Shown here: positions 61,147 to 64,000 of the stretch, piece after piece | Layout of the letters: every line of letters begins with the position of its first letter | Position numbering within the stretch: the first letter of the stretch is position 1 | DNA from: Quillaja saponaria | Lineage: Eukaryota > Streptophyta > Magnoliopsida > Fabales > Quillajaceae | DNA length: 64,000 nucleotides | Assembly (NCBI GenBank): GCA_029379385.1 | Contig: CM055606.1 | Coordinates: 4,526,001 to 4,590,000 of the forward strand | Direction of reading: 5' to 3' | Position numbers and translations under genes: made by a program | The notes under the pieces: generated by a model | Told to the model about the DNA's origin: nothing | The model's input: only the letters and a program-made list of their open reading frames with translations | Database searches by the model: none

Positions 61147-62350
61147 AGCTAGAGAACCTGTATCATAACTATTCTTATTTGCAATAAAAATACCATATTG
61201 TGGAAGATCAGCAAACATGAAATTGAAAACTTTCACATCTATGTCAGCAAGAGTAAATAAATGCAAAAGTAAAATTGACATTGAACATGAAAAAAGAATA
61301 CAAAGTTAAGACTAATATAGTGAAATTTACACTTGTTACCATTTATGGAAAAAGTTAGAAATGCACCACAAAATAATGTTTATTCTGATATTGCCAAGTC
61401 TTTATACCCAATCTCAAAAATGTAATAATAACATAGGTTAAAGCTATCAAAACATATTTACATATCTACTCCTTACATAATATATATATGACCAATAATA
61501 GAGTGGCAATCATCAGAGTTAGGGAGCCTATATCATAACTTTTATTCTCTCCTTTACAGCAAAAGTACTATTATATGCAAAATAAATAAATATGATACCC
61601 AAAAATTTGCAACTATGTCAGCAAAAATAAATACTAGCAAAATAATGATATTAAATGAGAAAAAAGAATACAATGTTAGGAAGAGATAGTAAAATTTACA
61701 CTTGTTACTATTTGTGGGAAAAGTTGGAAGAGCGTGCCAAGATAAAGTATAATTTGATATTATCAAGTCTTTATATCTAACCTCAAACATGCAATTACAA
61801 TATGGGATAGATTTATCAAAACATATTTAAACATTCACTCGTTACATAATTTATATAGGACTAATAATAGAGTGGATGTCATCAAAATTAAGGAGCCTAT
61901 ACCTTAACTTCTCTTCTTTGAAATAGAACTATCATTTTTTATAAGATCAACAAATATGACACCGAAAACTTCCACAACTATATGAATAAGAGTAAGTACA
62001 AGGACAAAATTGACATTGAATGAGAAAAATAAAATAAATTTAAAAATAAATTATGAATGTACACTTGTTACCATTTATGAGGAAAGTTGAAAATGCACTC
62101 AAAGGTAATGCTTAATATGATATTGCTGAGTCCCTATATCTAACCTCTAAAATGCATTAGCAACATGGGTTAGAGCTATACTATAACTTATCTTATTTGC
62201 AACAAAAATACCATTTTATGCAAGATTAAGAAACATAACACCCAAAATTTCTATGACTGTGTCAATAAGAGTAAGTATAAGAGCAAAATTGCCATTGAAT
62301 AAAAAAAAAAGAATACAAAGTTGAGAGTATATAGTGAAGTTTATAATGCC
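61147..62350. repeat. Diverged tandem repeat, about 370-bp units, 3.3 copies
   Basis: Units begin near 61147, 61518, 61887 and 62169 with a (G/A)TTAG(G)GAGCCTATA-like phrase. Each contains TATGTCAGCAA(A/G)A or its variant, a GAATGAGAAAAAAGAATACA-like phrase, TACACTTGTTACCATTTATG, TGATATT(G/A)(C/T)CAAGTC and ends AATAATAGAGTGG. The step to the last start is only about 282 bases because its predecessor lacks about 90 bases at its end, and the final copy stops near 62350. Divergence is substantial, so this is an old array. Confidence 0.85.
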
Positions 62351-64000
62351 TCAAAGTAAAGTATAGTAGTTCTAGCTAGATGGTAAAGAGGGAATAATGT
62401 ACAAGATTTTGCACCTGTAATTTTTATTTATGTCTTATAATTAGCTTTCTCACTTTTGTTTTATAATTTTTTAAAAATTTTATTATATGTTCTACTTCAA
62501 AAAAGAAAAAAAAAATTCATTTTTCATTAAAAGTACGACTTTGATGTGGACAAACATGTGGAATGCTTTGATGTATGCAAACATCAAAACTGCTTGTGCG
62601 GGCATCAAGAACTGATGTTAGAGATAACTACTTTCACGATAAATAAAAAAATTAAATAGTTAATATTTTTTGTTATTGCTCATTTTATTTTTAATTTTAG
62701 ATCACGCTAACTTGTATCCTGACCTCTTCTGACTTACTTATTGAGGGTGGCATCTCTCACTTTGTAAAATAGACAAGTACAACTACTAATAAGAAATATG
62801 AAATAACATCTATGGTTTTCACAATCATAAGTGTTATGTTTGTACTTAAACGTATTACAGGAGAATGGGAAGAGTTCATATACTCTATACCTCAGTCACT
62901 TGGTTACTTTTATTTTTCAAATTATTGTAGAAATTTTATAAAACAAAAGGAAAGAGAAATTAAAAAAAAAAAAAAAAAGCACCTAAATAAGATTACTGCA
63001 AATATGGATTTCACGTTGGCTTTTTTATTTGCCTAATACATAATTAGAAAGAATATTGTTATTGTTTGTCAAGTTAATGGTTGGCAATCACTAAGAGTAA
63101 TACATTATACAAAGAACCAATTTGAGTGAACCAATTTGAGTGCCTATTGTGCATTGAGAAGTTGGATCACTATCTTCTAGACAGATAATTTCCTCCTTAA
63201 CGGACTATAGCTCATAAGGGAATTCAGTGTACTCTTGTGTCTCACACTACTCACGCTCATTTTGGGATAGTTAGGTCTGACAATGATAAGATTGTGATTG
63301 ATGTGACTCGTATTCAAGTTGATATGCCTTAGTTCTTGCAATAATAATTTAATATTCTCTCATATCTCAATTTTATTACTTATCATAAATTGATTAAATT
63401 TATTGAAAATCACAAAATTTTACTAGCATTAAAGCCATTATATTGGAAGATGGCACAAAAAATACATTACCAAAATTTTTGAGGTAGACTTATGGTTTTA
63501 TTTTTATACATGCTTCTACCAAATACTCAAAACAAAATTTAATCAAAATCACAACTTGAAACTTCAGATTTACATCGCAAACTCATTGACTTTATTTTTC
63601 CTCAATTTCTAAATGTAAGAACTAAGAAGTTAGTTATTATTTTTCCTTTCTACCTTTCAATGGCCATGGCCAATTATTATTTTTTATCTTTTTGAAAAGC
63701 GTTGAAGAATGAAATTTTTTTATTTTCTCTATTTTTGGCTTGAAATTCTTACTGTTCTTTGAATTGGACAAAACACAATTGGGCTTGAAGCCTTGTAGCT
63801 TATTATTATTATTATCATCATTTACTTAGTAGTAGTAGTTTTTAGTATAATATAAATTCTCTGTCTTAAAACTTTGAAAGTTGAAGTCACTTAATTTTTT
63901 TTTTCTCATTACTTGTTAATTTCATAATATAAATTCTTTGCAATTCATTTGCTGCTTTTCTCTACTTAGTAATTTTGTTTATATACTATTCATAATGTAA
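62351..64000. other. Unassigned AT-rich sequence
   Basis: No gene was recognised. 62540-62610 has clustered GATGT and ACATC phrases (ACAAACATGTGG, GCAAACATCAAAAC). Short (ATT)n and (AGT)n runs lie near 63800-63840. The frame at 62812-63036 has a poly-lysine stretch from an A-run and is probably chance. Confidence 0.4.

Noticed and set aside
1..64000. CRISPR array, operon, riboswitch or bacterial defence system
   Set aside because: All tandem repeats seen lack the short-repeat/unique-spacer pattern, and the sequence is clearly plant nuclear DNA.

Overview
This is a repeat-dominated stretch of plant nuclear DNA, almost certainly from an angiosperm and probably a dicot. It is very AT-rich, has no operons or bacterial-type genes, and I found no convincing intact host gene. 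It is built from layers of LTR retrotransposons, a hAT DNA transposon, a tRNA-derived SINE, a MITE and tandem repeats, as in pericentromeric or other heterochromatic plant DNA. Nearly every open reading frame is a remnant of a mobile element or chance ORF inside an LTR.

One family dominates. It is a large-LTR Ty3/gypsy chromovirus (Tekay/del-like by its initiator-Met-type PBS, LTR size and integrase C-terminus) with LTRs of about 2.9-4.3 kb. In one orientation its LTRs run from TGTCACACC to GGTTATAACA. I count eleven LTR copies: two flanking a degraded internal region (1-8916, minus strand), one truncated copy inside that region, solo LTRs with readable 5-bp target duplications (10964-14001 TTATC; 24178-27616 GATCT; 56847-60569 TATGG/TATTG), two interlocked copies (15703-34298), an inverted truncated pair (36763-39680) and a copy with an internal tandem duplication (47395-51699).

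The central part (15386-36440) is a nest four insertions deep that can be read from target duplications. An AT-rich tandem repeat received a minus-strand LTR (15703-18097 plus 33311-34298, TSD TAAAA). That LTR received a plus-strand LTR (18098-19561 plus 30648-33305, TSD TTATG), which carries a fragment of a DEAD-box RNA helicase gene. That copy received a Tat/Retand-type gypsy element (19562-30647), whose integrase was then split by another chromovirus solo LTR (24178-27616, TSD GATCT). The second AT-rich repeat unit (35287-36440) keeps an intact empty site. The Tat element is GC-richer than its surroundings, lacks reverse transcriptase and most of RNase H, and carries three tandem 151-bp units in its 3' untranslated region and a decayed antisense gene with its own G-box and TATA box.

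From 36.7 to 47 kb lie an inverted LTR pair, a possible decayed Tat LTR (about 40.6 kb) and a 4.9-kb hAT element (42148-47051) with short terminal inverted repeats, clustered GAAACG-type subterminal motifs and a mutated transposase. From 51.7 to 64 kb most sequence is unassigned AT-rich DNA, apart from the solo LTR at 56.8-60.6 kb, long TA microsatellites and an array of about 370-bp tandem units at 61147-62350, a piece of which recurs at 54641-54712.
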